Notes under the pieces: generated by a model | What the model saw: the letters and a program-made list of their open reading frames with translations, nothing else | The model's database searches: none | Told to the model about the DNA's origin: nothing | Translations under genes and position numbers: made by a program | NCBI RefSeq assembly: GCF_009696265.1 | Contig: NZ_VUMH01000002.1 | Coordinates: 1 to 64,000, forward strand | Source of the DNA: Desulfovibrio porci | Lineage (GTDB): Bacteria; Desulfobacterota; Desulfovibrionia; Desulfovibrionales; Desulfovibrionaceae | Length of the DNA: 64,000 nucleotides | Reading direction: 5' to 3' | In this document: one piece after another, positions 1 through 8,575 of the stretch | Numbering within the stretch: position 1 is the first letter of the stretch | Layout: each line of letters starts with the position of its first letter

Positions 1-287
1 AGGATTTCATCGGGGCCACGGCCATCAACCGTATGGCCCGCTTTTACCTGGACCCGCGCGACAACCGCACCCCTGCGGACTACTACGAGCTGATCGGGGA
101 CGACAACGGGGTGTTCGGCTGCATGGGCCTGCTGGCCTGCGACAACGTCTGCCCCAAGCAACTGCCGTTGCAGGACCAGCTGGGCATCATGCGCCGCATG
201 GTGTCCGCTGAATCCGTACGCGGCATCCTGCCGGAATTCCTGCGCAAAAAGCTTCAGGGCTGCGGGTGCGGCCAGAGCCACGCATAA
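1..287 (+). CDS. frdB: Fumarate reductase/succinate dehydrogenase iron-sulfur subunit, C-terminal part
   Basis: Only the last ~94 codons are inside the window; the frame is open from base 3 to the TAA at 285-287. The visible part has the C-terminal ferredoxin-like domain of FrdB/SdhB: GCMGLLACDNVCPKQ carries the CxxxxxCxxxCP cysteines that ligate the [3Fe-4S]/[4Fe-4S] clusters, followed by the usual hydrophobic-basic helix. The very C-terminus ends in an extra CGCG cluster. In the family this subunit passes electrons between the flavoprotein subunit and the membrane quinol subunit. The other subunits would lie upstream, outside the window. In this metabolic context fumarate reduction is the more likely direction. 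The family call is firm, the direction is inferred. Confidence 0.85.
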   Translation, partial: DFIGATAINRMARFYLDPRDNRTPADYYELIGDDNGVFGCMGLLACDNVCPKQLPLQDQLGIMRRMVSAESVRGILPEFLRKKLQGCGCGQSHA

Positions 288-350
288 TCACGGAACAGCG
301 GCCGCCCGCGTGACGCGGCGGCCCCGAAAATCGCCAAAAGGAAGCATGCC

Positions 351-1043
351 ATGTTGATACTCGACTGGATGAAATCCAATGTGATCTCCGTGCCGCCGGA
401 TACCTCCCTGCTGCACTGCCGGAAGCTGTTCAAGGAGCACCAGATCAGCCGTCTGCCCGTGGTGGACGCGGACAAGGTGGTGGTGGGCCTGATTTCCGCC
501 TCGGACATCAAGGAGTTTTCGCCGCAGCGCACCACGGGTCTTGAGATCCTGGAAGTGCTCGACATGCTCGGCGAAACCAAGGCCAAGCAGCTTATGACCG
601 TGGACCCGGCGACCATCAATTACAAGGGCACGGTGGAGCAGGCCGCCACAAAAATGATTGAAAGGCGCGTGGCCTGCCTGCCGGTGGTCAACGATGAAGA
701 AAAACTGGTGGGCATTCTCACCGAATGGGACATCTTCAAGGCCCTGGTCAGCATCAGCGGGGCCGCCATGCCCACGGGCGTGGAGATGGCCTTCAAGCTG
801 GAGAACAGGCGCGGCACCCTGCGCGAGATTCTGGACCGGCTCAAGGAATACGGCGTGCGTATCTCCACGGTGCTGTCCATTATTTCCGACGACGGCATGC
901 GCCAGGTGAAGATCCGCTTCTGGTCCGAGGACACTGCGGCGGAGGACAAGGCTCTGGAAGAGCTCAAAAACCATGCCGGGCTGCGCTACTGGGCCCGTAA
1001 CGGCGAGGTTTACCTGCGCGACAAGCCGAACTTCGCGCTTTGA
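351..1043 (+). CDS. CBS-domain pair plus ACT domain protein (AcuB-like)
   Basis: 230 aa, with an AAAAGGAAG ribosome site just before the ATG. Residues ~1-60 and ~80-135 form two CBS motifs (LDWMKSNVISVPPDTSL; QLMTVDPATINYKGTVEQA), each ending in a GI(L/I)-type strand followed by T(E/S)xDI. Residues ~145-220 look like an ACT domain (AFKLENRRGTLREILDRL). CBS pairs bind adenylates and ACT domains bind small ligands such as amino acids, so an allosteric or ligand-sensing role is likely. The target is unknown. It sits 63 bp behind the fumarate reductase gene and could be co-transcribed with it. Confidence 0.8.
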   Translation: MLILDWMKSNVISVPPDTSLLHCRKLFKEHQISRLPVVDADKVVVGLISASDIKEFSPQRTTGLEILEVLDMLGETKAKQLMTVDPATINYKGTVEQAATKMIERRVACLPVVNDEEKLVGILTEWDIFKALVSISGAAMPTGVEMAFKLENRRGTLREILDRLKEYGVRISTVLSIISDDGMRQVKIRFWSEDTAAEDKALEELKNHAGLRYWARNGEVYLRDKPNFAL

Positions 1044-1081
1044 TCCGTTTTCAGAGATTTCAAAGTTGAAATGCTCTGACG

Positions 1082-1253
1082 CCGCATACGGTGCGGCGCG
1101 CCGCGAAGCGGCGTGGATTCAGCCGGAAACCGGGCTTTTCGGCTGAATGAAGCTTTGAAAAAGCACAGCTTTTCAAACGTAATCTGCTCTAATGCGAGCG
1201 CGGAAGACCGCGCCCGGCCGGGAGCCGCGCCACAGGGTGCGGCCTCCCGGCCG
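1082..1253. other. Intergenic cluster of inverted repeats (putative terminators)
   Basis: Between two convergent genes there are several perfect hairpins: 1099-1104/1108-1113 (CGCCGC/GCGGCG), 1117-1125/1140-1148 (ATTCAGCCG/CGGCTGAAT) and 1215-1224/1244-1253 (CGGCCGGGAG/CTCCCGGCCG). None is followed by a clear T-run. They probably act as transcription end signals or RNA-stabilising structures for the CBS-ACT gene and the opposing regulator gene. Confidence 0.5.
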
Positions 1254-1276
1254 CTTGTATGGGGGAAAGGACGTTC

Positions 1277-2653
1277 TCAGCGGCGGCTGATGCCGTACTT
1301 GCGCAGTTTTTCGTAGAGTGTGGCGCGCGCGATATGCAGCGTGCGCGCCGTGCGCGAGACGTTGCCGCCCTGTTCGGCCAGCACCTTGCGGATGACCACG
1401 GCCTCGGTGTCGGCCATGATGTCGGAAAGATCCCCGGCGGCCACGGTGCGCAGGGGCAGATCCGCGCTGGGCAGGGTGTCCGGCGGAAAGTCGTCCACCT
1501 CGATCAAGTCGCCGTGGCGCATGGTGGCCGCGTGGACCACGGCGTTGTGCAGCTGCCGCACGTTGCCCGGCCAGGAAAAGGCCAGCATGGCCGCCTCGGC
1601 TTCCGGCGAAAAGGTCAGATGTTCCAGCCCCATGCGTGAGAGTACGTAGCGGGCGATGGGCAGGATGTCGTCCGCACGGTCGCGCAGCGGCGGGATTTCC
1701 AGCACAAAGGTGTTGATGCGGTAGTAGAGATCCTCGCGAAAGGAGCCCGCGCTGAGCATGGCCGAGATATTCCGGTTGGTGGCCGCCACCAGACGGAAGT
1801 CCACATTACGGGCGTTGACCGAACCCACCCGGCAGATGCTGCGGCTTTCCAGCACGCGCAACAGCTTGGCCTGTATTTCGGGCGGCATTTCTCCGATTTC
1901 GTCCAGGAAGAGGGTGCCTTTGTCGGCCAGTTCGATCTGGCCGATCTTGCCGTCCTGATGCGCGCCGGAAAACGCGCCGCGCGCATAGCCGAAGAGTTCG
2001 GATTCAAAGAGATCCTTGGGGATGGCCGCGCAGTTGATGCTGACCAGCGGGCCCTCGGCGCGCGGGCTTTCGGCGTGCAGGGCGTGGGCGAACAGCTCCT
2101 TGCCCGCGCCCGTGGCTCCCAGAATCAGCACCGGCGCGTCCAGTTGGGCGTAGCTCTGCACCTGCTGCTTGAGGCGGCGCATGGGCGCGCTTTCGCCCAG
2201 AATGCTGCGCAGGCTGTACTGCGGCGACAGGCTGGCCTTGATCCGGCGTTTATACTGATTAAGGGTGTGCCCCAGATGGTCGATCTTGGAGGAGAGTTTT
2301 TTCAGCTCCTCAGGATCGTTGAAAATGGCTTGCGAGACCATACCCGCCAGCCGCCCCTGGCCGTCGCGCACCGGAATCCGGTTGACTATCACGGGCAGGG
2401 CGTTGCCCGGTCCGAGCTGGCAGAGTTCGCCCATTTCGGCCCGGCCGTCGCGCAGCACGACGCGCGCGCGCGAGTGGGGGATGATCTCGGTGATGTCGCG
2501 TCCCAGCAGTTCTTCGGGCCTCTGGCCCAGCAGATCGGCATAGGCCTTGTTCACAAAGCGGATGACGCCGTCCATATCGCAAAACAGCACGCCCATGGGC
2601 AGGCTGTCCAGAATGAGAGAGGTGACCTCGCTGTTTTTTGTGAAAGGGGACAT
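1277..2653 (-). CDS. PAS-domain sigma54-dependent transcriptional activator
   Basis: 458 aa in three parts. A PAS sensor domain lies at ~8-110 (MGVLFCDMDGVIRFVNKAY), followed by a helical linker. The AAA+ domain (~150-375) has Walker A GATGAGKE (~179-186), the sigma54-contact loop GAFSGA (~226-231, usual consensus GAFTGA) and Walker B LFLDEIG (~248-254). A Fis-type helix-turn-helix at the C-terminus includes NVSRTARTLHIARATLYEKL. There is no receiver domain, so activity is probably set by a ligand or redox signal through the PAS domain. Such proteins drive RNA polymerase-sigma54 open complex formation, often at neighbouring operons. No -24/-12 site was recognised nearby, so the target is unknown. 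Confidence 0.93.
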   Translation of the reverse strand: MSPFTKNSEVTSLILDSLPMGVLFCDMDGVIRFVNKAYADLLGQRPEELLGRDITEIIPHSRARVVLRDGRAEMGELCQLGPGNALPVIVNRIPVRDGQGRLAGMVSQAIFNDPEELKKLSSKIDHLGHTLNQYKRRIKASLSPQYSLRSILGESAPMRRLKQQVQSYAQLDAPVLILGATGAGKELFAHALHAESPRAEGPLVSINCAAIPKDLFESELFGYARGAFSGAHQDGKIGQIELADKGTLFLDEIGEMPPEIQAKLLRVLESRSICRVGSVNARNVDFRLVAATNRNISAMLSAGSFREDLYYRINTFVLEIPPLRDRADDILPIARYVLSRMGLEHLTFSPEAEAAMLAFSWPGNVRQLHNAVVHAATMRHGDLIEVDDFPPDTLPSADLPLRTVAAGDLSDIMADTEAVVIRKVLAEQGGNVSRTARTLHIARATLYEKLRKYGISRR

Positions 2654-2769
2654 GCGACACTCCTTGGCCGCGCCTCGCGTCAGGTGACTCCGGGGCGGCC
2701 GCTCTAATCCTTATACAGGCGGGCGGGGCTTGAGGCAAGTTCCTGCCGGGGCGGAGCGTCAGCTTTTCA

Positions 2770-2798
2770 TTGAAGCGCGTCCGGGCCTGGTATATACT
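2770..2798 (+). promoter_or_regulatory. Putative sigma70 promoter of the diguanylate cyclase gene
   Basis: TTGAAG (2770-2775), a 17-bp spacer, then TATACT (2793-2798). This is close to consensus at optimal spacing and lies ~65 bp before the chosen ATG at 2865. Confidence 0.5.
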
Positions 2799-2864
2799 CT
2801 TTAAAATTTGTGCGCTGTAACCCGCACGCTCCACAAGGGGCTTCCCCCGGAATATGGATCGGTC

Positions 2865-4052
2865 ATGAAAACGGATTCCAGCGGCACTCCGCTGTCCACC
2901 GCGGAAAGAAAAATCCCGCTCAGCGTCACCCTGGCCATCCTGGCCACGGCGATCTCTATTTTCGGCGTCTTTTATTCCCAGATGACCAAGGGCGTCAGCC
3001 ACATGGTGCTGGAGCGCTCGGGCGCCATTTTCTCCTATGTGACCAACAGAATTCCGCCGCGCAGCCTGCTGGAGCTCAACAGCGCGGCGGATGAGGACCA
3101 CCTCCTGTACGTGCAGGTTCAGGCCCTGCTCAAAAGCGTGCGGCAGCTCACGGCGGTGCGCTATCTCTACACGGCCAAGCTCAATGACGAGGGCAAAGCC
3201 GTTTACGTGGTGGACGGCCTTGATCCGGAGGCTGAAGACTTCCGCCATATCGGGGATCTCATCGAGCCCGAGGTGTTGCCCCTGCTGACGCGCTGCCTTC
3301 AGGGCCATTCCGCGCACGCCGCCAAGGTGCTGTATACGGAGTGGGGCGACGTGCTTCCGGCCTGCGAGCCCATCCGGCAGGACGGCCGCACGGTTGGGGC
3401 CATTGTCATGGAATTTGACGCAGGCCTCATTGGCGGGAGCATCCGCAAGGCCATGTCCATCAGCCTGCTCATTTCCTGCGTTCTGGTGGCGCTGTTCATT
3501 TTCGTCACTACCTGGCTGCTGCGTCGCCTTTCCGTGCCCCTGTATCGCAAGCTGGCCTATACCGACCTGCTGACCGGCATCAACAATCGCAATGCGTTTG
3601 AACTGGATACCAAACGCCTTCAGCGCAGCGAGCAGCAGGATCTGACCGTGCTGACCTGCGACCTGAACATGCTCAAAAACGTTAATGACCAGCGCGGCCA
3701 TGCCGCGGGCGACGAATATATCATCAGCCTCGCGCGTCTGCTGGTGGAGCGGTTCAGGGACCGGGGCGAAACCTACCGGATCGGCGGCGACGAGTTCGCC
3801 ACCCTGCTGCGAAATGCGGATGTGGACGCCCTGCGGGCTGAAATGGATGAACTGCACGCACAGGCTCTGAAAATTCAAGTGGCCGGGTTTCCGCTTTTTT
3901 TCGCCTACGGCATCGCCAGTTTTGACCCGGCGTGCGACGCCGACGTGCATGACACCATGACCCGCGCGGACGCTCAGATGTATGCCCACAAGCGCGCGTT
4001 GAAGCAAAAAGGGAAAAGGGAAGCGGCGCTGTCGCCGGAACAGAGTTTCTGA
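2865..4052 (+). CDS. Membrane diguanylate cyclase (GGDEF) with periplasmic sensor
   Basis: 395 aa from the ATG at 2865. An upstream in-frame ATG at 2808 is possible, but the predicted promoter and the hydrophobic N-terminus favour 2865. Order: transmembrane helix (~20-40), a periplasmic sensor region of ~160 residues, a second transmembrane helix (~205-228), then a C-terminal GGDEF domain. The active-site motif GGDEF is intact in YRIGGDEFATLL, with DLNMLKNVNDQRGH upstream. The product would be c-di-GMP made from two GTP. The RxxD product-inhibition site is not at its usual spacing before GGDEF, so feedback control may be absent. The sensed signal is unknown. Confidence 0.88.
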   Translation: MKTDSSGTPLSTAERKIPLSVTLAILATAISIFGVFYSQMTKGVSHMVLERSGAIFSYVTNRIPPRSLLELNSAADEDHLLYVQVQALLKSVRQLTAVRYLYTAKLNDEGKAVYVVDGLDPEAEDFRHIGDLIEPEVLPLLTRCLQGHSAHAAKVLYTEWGDVLPACEPIRQDGRTVGAIVMEFDAGLIGGSIRKAMSISLLISCVLVALFIFVTTWLLRRLSVPLYRKLAYTDLLTGINNRNAFELDTKRLQRSEQQDLTVLTCDLNMLKNVNDQRGHAAGDEYIISLARLLVERFRDRGETYRIGGDEFATLLRNADVDALRAEMDELHAQALKIQVAGFPLFFAYGIASFDPACDADVHDTMTRADAQMYAHKRALKQKGKREAALSPEQSF

Positions 4053-4355
4053 TCCGCGCGGGACGCTGTCAGGCGAAGGGGCTTTCTTTACTGTGTGTGA
4101 ACAGGCAGACATTCATATTCAGAGCGTCAGCCGATTTTTCCAGAGTCAGCAGCTTGCATGCCGCTATCTGTTATCTCACTACCGAGTGCCACCATGCGCT
4201 ACCGGACATTGAGGATAAGGAAGTGCTTGAAATCATTATGCATGAGATTTGAGCGGGTATACGGATTGATTAAAATGTATAGTGACGGAACCGGAATATA
4301 GCACTGCTTGCCCGGAAGGTTGGCTGTCAATTTTCCGAGGAACGTGTGTCTGATT
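4053..4355. other. Non-coding or decayed stretch, no gene recognised
   Basis: About 300 bp between the cyclase gene and the tRNA fragment. A short open stretch ending near 4252 reads ...LPDIEDKEVLEIIMHEI*, which looks protein-like but has no start or recognisable family. Together with the lower GC content this suggests remnants of lost genes. Confidence 0.35.
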
Positions 4356-4400
4356 ATGGCATTCAAGAGGCCGCCAGTTCAATTCTCTTCAGCGCCACCA
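4356..4400 (+). repeat. Displaced copy of the tRNA-Ala 3' half (att-like scar)
   Basis: Starting at the anticodon loop and running to the terminal CCA, 41 of 45 bases match the 3' part of the tRNA-Ala(GGC) gene at 5574-5618, but on the opposite strand. The changes are one in the T-stem and three near the acceptor end. No tRNA 5' half lies upstream, so this is not a working tRNA. Such 3'-end copies are typical attachment-site remnants of tRNA-targeting integrative elements. The inverted orientation means a simple attL/attR pair does not explain it. Confidence 0.7.
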
Positions 4401-4409
4401 GAAATATCA

Positions 4410-4860
4410 ATGGGTTACGATGAAAGTCGCAAGGCCTTTTTCTGGGTTTTAGGCGAATTATCCCGCTTTTATACGGTTTTTTACGCACATCACGGTGCCG
4501 CTCTCACGCTGGCGCCGCGCTCACGCCGCCGCGACAAAGCAGACATGCGAACAGGACAGTCCACCACGCACTGGCCGCACACGTCCTCCGCACCCGCATA
4601 CCGTCCTCATTTCTCAGGCATTGCGCAAGGCAGGCCAAACGGTCAAAACCACGCTCCGTCAATAGCGCCGTACACACAGGCCGCAACTACCGTCACGCTT
4701 GAACAGGCAGCGTCCTCCCGCACCAGCGGATCGGGCGGCATATTCTCCACGCCACTCTCGCGGCACAGAGCCTCCAAACGTTCCCACAGAAATTTTTCCA
4801 GCGTATCTCACATGCCTTCCCTTGCGGACTTGATAAAAAGGCATAGGGCCGTCAGCCCAT
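4410..4860 (-). pseudogene. Possible decayed coding remnant
   Basis: On the minus strand one frame reads EKFLWERLEALCRESGVEN and continues as PPDPLVRED. Downstream another frame reads LTERGFDRLACLAQCLRN. Both look like real protein but neither is a complete gene, which suggests a broken gene with shifted frames. The family was not recognised. A 186-codon plus-strand frame over the same bases has low-complexity composition and is not credible. Confidence 0.3.
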
Positions 4861-4904
4861 GCCCATAAAAATAAAGTACTACGGGGTATGGCGTCCTTGC
4901 CAAG

Positions 4905-5421
4905 TTACCCTGCCGGGCTCTCCTCCTTGCCCTTTTCCGCGCCCGGCATTTCTGGTACACAGCCGCCATGAGTGGCATCATCTTTTGTCATTTTAGATAC
5001 TTGGTTTGAGATTAGCATCTCTTGACGTTCTTTGTCATAAATAACTGGCGCAATGCCAATCGAATGTTTATTGTCATCAACAGCCATGTAAAATGGAATT
5101 TTTTGTAAAAATTTGTATTCTCAACAGAAAATCCAATTGCAAACCCTCTCCCATCATCAGCATATGTGCGCCATTGACTTAAAATATCTCCATGCTCAGA
5201 AAGACAACAAATAAACTTATTTGTCAAATTGTGAACTACAGTATTATATATATTGTTGAGTAATTGTTCATTTTTACCTTTTATAGTATTTTTTTCAAGT
5301 TCATCAATTAATATATTTTTATACCATACTCCTCCCATTGTATCATTCATCGTACTTGTGTCAGTGAGCCATAGCGATTTTGATTCAAGATAGCCTTAAA
5401 TGACTGCGGAGAACAGTAATG
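4905..5421 (-). pseudogene. Frameshifted DUF2971-family gene
   Basis: Three consecutive frames together give a DUF2971-like protein. The first (from ~5421) reads HYCSPQSFKAILNQ. The second (through 5350 to ~5100) reads SLWLTDTSTMNDTMGG and later LSEHGDILSQWRTYADDGRG, the family's best-known block. The third (~5100 to the stop at 4905) reads IPFYMAVDDNKHSIGIAPVI followed by YDKERQ. The second break falls in a run of six T (5099-5104); one more base there would restore the frame. No start codon is visible before the first segment. The gene is AT-rich compared with its surroundings, suggesting transfer. DUF2971 proteins have no settled function; some occur on mobile islands. A sequencing error could explain one break but hardly both. 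Confidence 0.6.
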
Positions 5422-5531
5422 TTATTATGTATATTCCCATAACATATTAAGCATCAAATGCAACAAAAACGAATAACACCATGGCGACTAAGCTCTAGTC
5501 TTTTCTACTAAGAGCCTCTCAAAACGCCAAA

Positions 5532-5565
5532 CCCCCGATCATCTGTGTGATGATCGGGGGTTTTT
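5532..5565 (-). terminator. Rho-independent terminator of tRNA-Ala (bidirectional)
   Basis: Perfect 12-bp stem CCCCCGATCATC (5532-5543) / GATGATCGGGGG (5549-5560) with a 5-base loop. It is flanked by T5 on the plus side and A3 on the other, so it could stop transcription both ways. It lies just after the CCA end of the tRNA gene. Confidence 0.8.
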
Positions 5566-5573
5566 AAGAAATC

Positions 5574-5649
<76 letters not shown>

Positions 5650-5661
5650 ACGGCAAAAGGC

Positions 5662-5690
5662 ATACTGCCCAAAAGGGCGGATTCTGTCAA
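5662..5690 (-). promoter_or_regulatory. Putative sigma70 promoter of tRNA-Ala
   Basis: On the minus strand a perfect -35 TTGACA (5690-5685), a 17-bp spacer, and a weaker -10 CAGTAT (5667-5662). This places the start ~6-8 bp before the tRNA 5' end. Confidence 0.5.
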
Positions 5691-5737
5691 TGTTTTTTTG
5701 GATATTTTTCTCAGGACACCGTTTTCACTCTCCCGCC

Positions 5738-6931
5738 TCAGCGCCGGGCTTCCGTCGCCAGTTCGTCCAGAACTTCGCCCACGCGGGCCAACGCGTCGGC
5801 CAGCACATCGTCCGCCACAGCGTAGGAGAAGCGAATGCAGTTGTCGTCGCCGAAGGCCACTCCCGGCACCAGAGCCACATGGGCCTTGTCCAGCAGGTAG
5901 GTGCACAATTCCGTGGAATTATGCACCCGGTCGCCGTAGCACTGATGCACGTCCACAAAGAGGTAGAAGGCCCCGTCGGGTTTGGGGCAGATAGCCCACG
6001 GCCAGCTTCCGATGATCTTCAGGGCCAGATCGCGGCGGCGCATGAAGGCCGCACGCATCTCGGCCACACAGTCCATGGGGCCTTCCAGCGCTGCCAGGGC
6101 GGCCTTCTGGGACACGGAACAGATGCTGGAGGTGCTGTGTCCCTGCATGGAGGAGATTTTTTTGATCAGATCCGGGTGCGCGGCCAGGAAGCCCACGCGC
6201 CAGCCGGTCATGGCGTAGCTTTTGGACAGGCCGTTGAGCACGGCCACCAGTTCGGAGCAGTGCTCGAACCAGGTGATGGCGCTGGTCATCCGCGCGGGCG
6301 GGAAGACCAGTTGATCGTAAATTTCGTCCGCCAATACAAAAATATTCCGCGCCAGGGCCCAACGCATAATCTGCATGAATTCCCGGTCTGAATAAACCGC
6401 GCCCGTGGGATTGCTGGGGGAATTAAGGATCAGCAGCCGGGTTTTATCCGTGGTCTTCTCCTCAAGCATGAGGGGCGTGACCTTGAAGTTGCGTTCGGGC
6501 CCGGCATGCACGGTCACAGGCACGCCGCCCGCCAGTTCGACCATGTCGGGATAGCTCAGCCAGTAAGGCGCGGGGATCAGCACCTCGTCGCCGGGGTTGA
6601 TGGTGGCCTGCATAAAATTGTAGAGACAGTGTTTGCCGCCCGCGCCAATGATGATGGATTCCATGGGCACGGATACGCCGTAGGTCCGCTGGAAATAGCC
6701 GCCCGCGGCCTTGCGCAGTTCCGGAATGCCAGGCACGGCGGTGTAACGGCAGAAATTGGCGTCAATGGCAGCTTTGGCCGCGTCGCAGATATGTTTGGGC
6801 GTGGGAAAATCCGGCTCGCCCACGGCCAGGCTGGTCACGTCCACACCCTGAGCTTTGAGTTCCAGGGCCCGGCTGTTGACACTGAGAGTCAGAGAAGGTT
6901 TGATGCTGCGCAAGCGGTCGGAAATCTGCAT
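5738..6931 (-). CDS. Pyridoxal-phosphate aminotransferase class I/II (aspartate aminotransferase type)
   Basis: 397 aa. The ATG at 6931 is preceded by AAGGAG at good spacing; an open frame runs further upstream but is not credible. Fold-type I signatures are in order: VGEPDFPTP near the N-terminus, the NSPSNPTGAVY loop, LADEIYDQL with the PLP-phenol aspartate, the Schiff-base lysine in NGLSKSYAMTGWRVGF, and the substrate-carboxylate arginine in DDNCIRFSYA. These fit aspartate aminotransferases of subgroup I-beta/gamma, converting aspartate + 2-oxoglutarate to oxaloacetate + glutamate. Alanine or other amino acid specificity cannot be excluded from sequence alone. It stands alone, next to the tRNA and divergent from sfsA. 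Confidence 0.88.
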   Translation of the reverse strand: MQISDRLRSIKPSLTLSVNSRALELKAQGVDVTSLAVGEPDFPTPKHICDAAKAAIDANFCRYTAVPGIPELRKAAGGYFQRTYGVSVPMESIIIGAGGKHCLYNFMQATINPGDEVLIPAPYWLSYPDMVELAGGVPVTVHAGPERNFKVTPLMLEEKTTDKTRLLILNSPSNPTGAVYSDREFMQIMRWALARNIFVLADEIYDQLVFPPARMTSAITWFEHCSELVAVLNGLSKSYAMTGWRVGFLAAHPDLIKKISSMQGHSTSSICSVSQKAALAALEGPMDCVAEMRAAFMRRRDLALKIIGSWPWAICPKPDGAFYLFVDVHQCYGDRVHNSTELCTYLLDKAHVALVPGVAFGDDNCIRFSYAVADDVLADALARVGEVLDELATEARR

Positions 6932-7021
6932 GGAAGGCTCCTTCACGTTATGCATGCGGACGCGGCTGGAAAAAGCGGGAAAATCTGTCGCTTTTTTTAG
7001 CAGGTTCAAAGCGGGGTGTAA

Positions 7022-7852
7022 ATGTGTGAAACCTCTGAAGACACGGTGGCGGCCGGGCCGGAGAAGCCGCTGCTGCCGTTGCCGCCGGGCTGTGTGACCG
7101 GCGCTTTTGTACAACGGCGCAAGCGCTTCAGCGTGGAGCTGCTTCTGAACGGCGCATCGGTCTGGGTGCACAGCAACAATTCGGGCAGCATGCTGGGTCT
7201 GACCCGGCCCGGCGCGCCGGTGCTGGCCTCCCCGGCCACCAACCCTGCACGCAAGCTCAAATACACCCAGGAATGCGTCTGGCTGACGGAAAGCGCCGTG
7301 CCCAGCGGCCCGGCAGACTCCGGTCCGGAACACGGGCGAGGCTTCTGGGTGGGAGTCAACACCAGCGTGCCCAACCGTATGCTGGAGGCGGCGTTCAGGG
7401 CCGGACGGCTGGACTTCGCGGCAGGGTACGCCACTCTGGCCCGCGAGGCCAAACGCGGCCAGAGCCGCCTGGACGGCCTGTTCACCGGGCCGGACTTGCC
7501 GCCGCTCTGGGTGGAATGCAAGAACGTAACCATGGTGGAGGACGACGCGGCCTGCTTTCCGGACGCGGCCAGTGAGCGCGGCCAAAAACACTTGCGCGAG
7601 CTCATGGATATTGTTAGGTCGGGCGAGCGTGCGGCCATGTTCTACCTGGTGCAGCGCCCCGACGGACATTGCTTCGCCCCGGCGGATTTCATCGACCCGG
7701 TCTATGCGGAGCTGTTTTACGAAGCGACGGCCTGCGGGGTGGAAATATATCCTTACAGGGCCGCAATAAGCCCGCGCGGCGTGGATCTGGGCGGGCTGCT
7801 GCCGGTGCGAGATGTTTCGAAGGGTAGAAATGGAAATTTTTCTAGGTGGTAA
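7022..7852 (+). CDS. sfsA: SfsA family DNA/RNA nuclease homologue
   Basis: 276 aa, full length for the family. SfsA blocks are visible: RRKRFSVEL near the N-terminus, [45 protein letters not shown], the strongly conserved [10 protein letters not shown], then AMFYLVQR. The central E-K plus upstream acidic residues match the restriction-endonuclease-like core inferred for SfsA. The protein was named from sugar fermentation stimulation in E. coli and later reported as a nuclease. No strong ribosome site is seen before the ATG. The last bases of this gene abut the AT-rich sugar cluster, marking the junction with likely foreign DNA. Confidence 0.9.
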   Translation: MCETSEDTVAAGPEKPLLPLPPGCVTGAFVQRRKRFSVELLLNGASVWVHSNNSGSMLGLTRPGAPVLASPATNPARKLKYTQECVWLTESAVPSGPADSGPEHGRGFWVGVNTSVPNRMLEAAFRAGRLDFAAGYATLAREAKRGQSRLDGLFTGPDLPPLWVECKNVTMVEDDAACFPDAASERGQKHLRELMDIVRSGERAAMFYLVQRPDGHCFAPADFIDPVYAELFYEATACGVEIYPYRAAISPRGVDLGGLLPVRDVSKGRNGNFSRW

Positions 7853-7854
7853 TA

Positions 7855-8553
7855 ATGGGGAAAAAGTTATTAATTTTTGGTATTGGGATGTTTTGTGAAA
7901 CTTTGATAAGCACACTATCTGCGGAACAGCGGCGGGTTCCGGATGTTTATACAGTTGATTCAAAATATTGTAATAGAGATATGTATTGTGGGAAACCGCT
8001 AATTCCATTTGAAGAAATAGAATCATATTGCAATCCAGAAGAATATGAATTTATTACTGCTGTCGGCTATGCAAAGTTGAATCATGTAAGGCTGGAAAAG
8101 TCTTCTGTCTTGCGCAATAAAGGATACTCATCTTTGTCCTTTGTGAGTAAATACGCAAGAATATCTCCAGATATTGAAATCCCAGAAGGGTCAATAATTT
8201 TTGAAAATGTAGTGATTCATCCCTTTGTAACATTGGGAAAAGATAACATAATTTTGCCTAATAACTATATAGGGCACCATTCAACGATTGGGAATGCTTG
8301 TTATTTTGGCCCAAATGCTTGTATTTGCGGCAAGGTTCATATTGGAGACTGCTGTTTTGTTGGAGCTAATGCAACGGTAAGAGATTTTGTGACGGTAGGT
8401 TCATCATGTATTATCGGCGCTGGAAGTGTACTTATGCGGAACCTAAGCGCTGGATGTTTGTGTAATGTTGGCGAATCAACGGTTATTTCTGATAAGGCTG
8501 CGTCCATTGATTTAACGAATCCCAATATTATGAGAAGCAATAATAAAAACTAA
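7855..8553 (+). CDS. NeuD/PglD-like hexapeptide-repeat sugar acyltransferase
   Basis: 232 aa. The ATG at 7855 has AGGTGG eight bases before it and avoids overlapping sfsA; an in-frame ATG at 7846 is less likely. The N-terminus KKLLIFGIGMFCETL is the small Rossmann-like domain of NeuD/PglD proteins. From ~105 on, isoleucine/valine-led hexapeptide repeats (IEIPEGSIIFENVVIHPFV, IGHHSTIGNACYFGPNA, VGSSCIIGAGSVLM) form a left-handed beta helix. HHSTIG probably supplies the catalytic histidine. The family transfers acetyl or other acyl groups from CoA to an amino sugar. Base composition is strikingly AT-rich compared with sfsA. First gene of a co-directional cluster. Confidence 0.82.
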   Translation: MGKKLLIFGIGMFCETLISTLSAEQRRVPDVYTVDSKYCNRDMYCGKPLIPFEEIESYCNPEEYEFITAVGYAKLNHVRLEKSSVLRNKGYSSLSFVSKYARISPDIEIPEGSIIFENVVIHPFVTLGKDNIILPNNYIGHHSTIGNACYFGPNACICGKVHIGDCCFVGANATVRDFVTVGSSCIIGAGSVLMRNLSAGCLCNVGESTVISDKAASIDLTNPNIMRSNNKN

Positions 8554-8575
8554 TTTGTTATATATAGATATAATA

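Noticed and set aside
2310-4112. 600-codon minus-strand frame opposite the diguanylate cyclase
   Set aside because: It overlaps both the sigma54 activator and the cyclase and lacks any motif.
4308-4868. Open frame of 186 codons on the plus strand
   Set aside because: It runs through the tRNA-derived fragment and reads low-complexity Ser/Thr/Pro/Arg text with no family features; minus-strand traces look more protein-like.
5738-8026. Aminotransferase frame extending to 8026
   Set aside because: The part upstream of 6931 overlaps sfsA and has no aminotransferase features; the ribosome site is at 6931.
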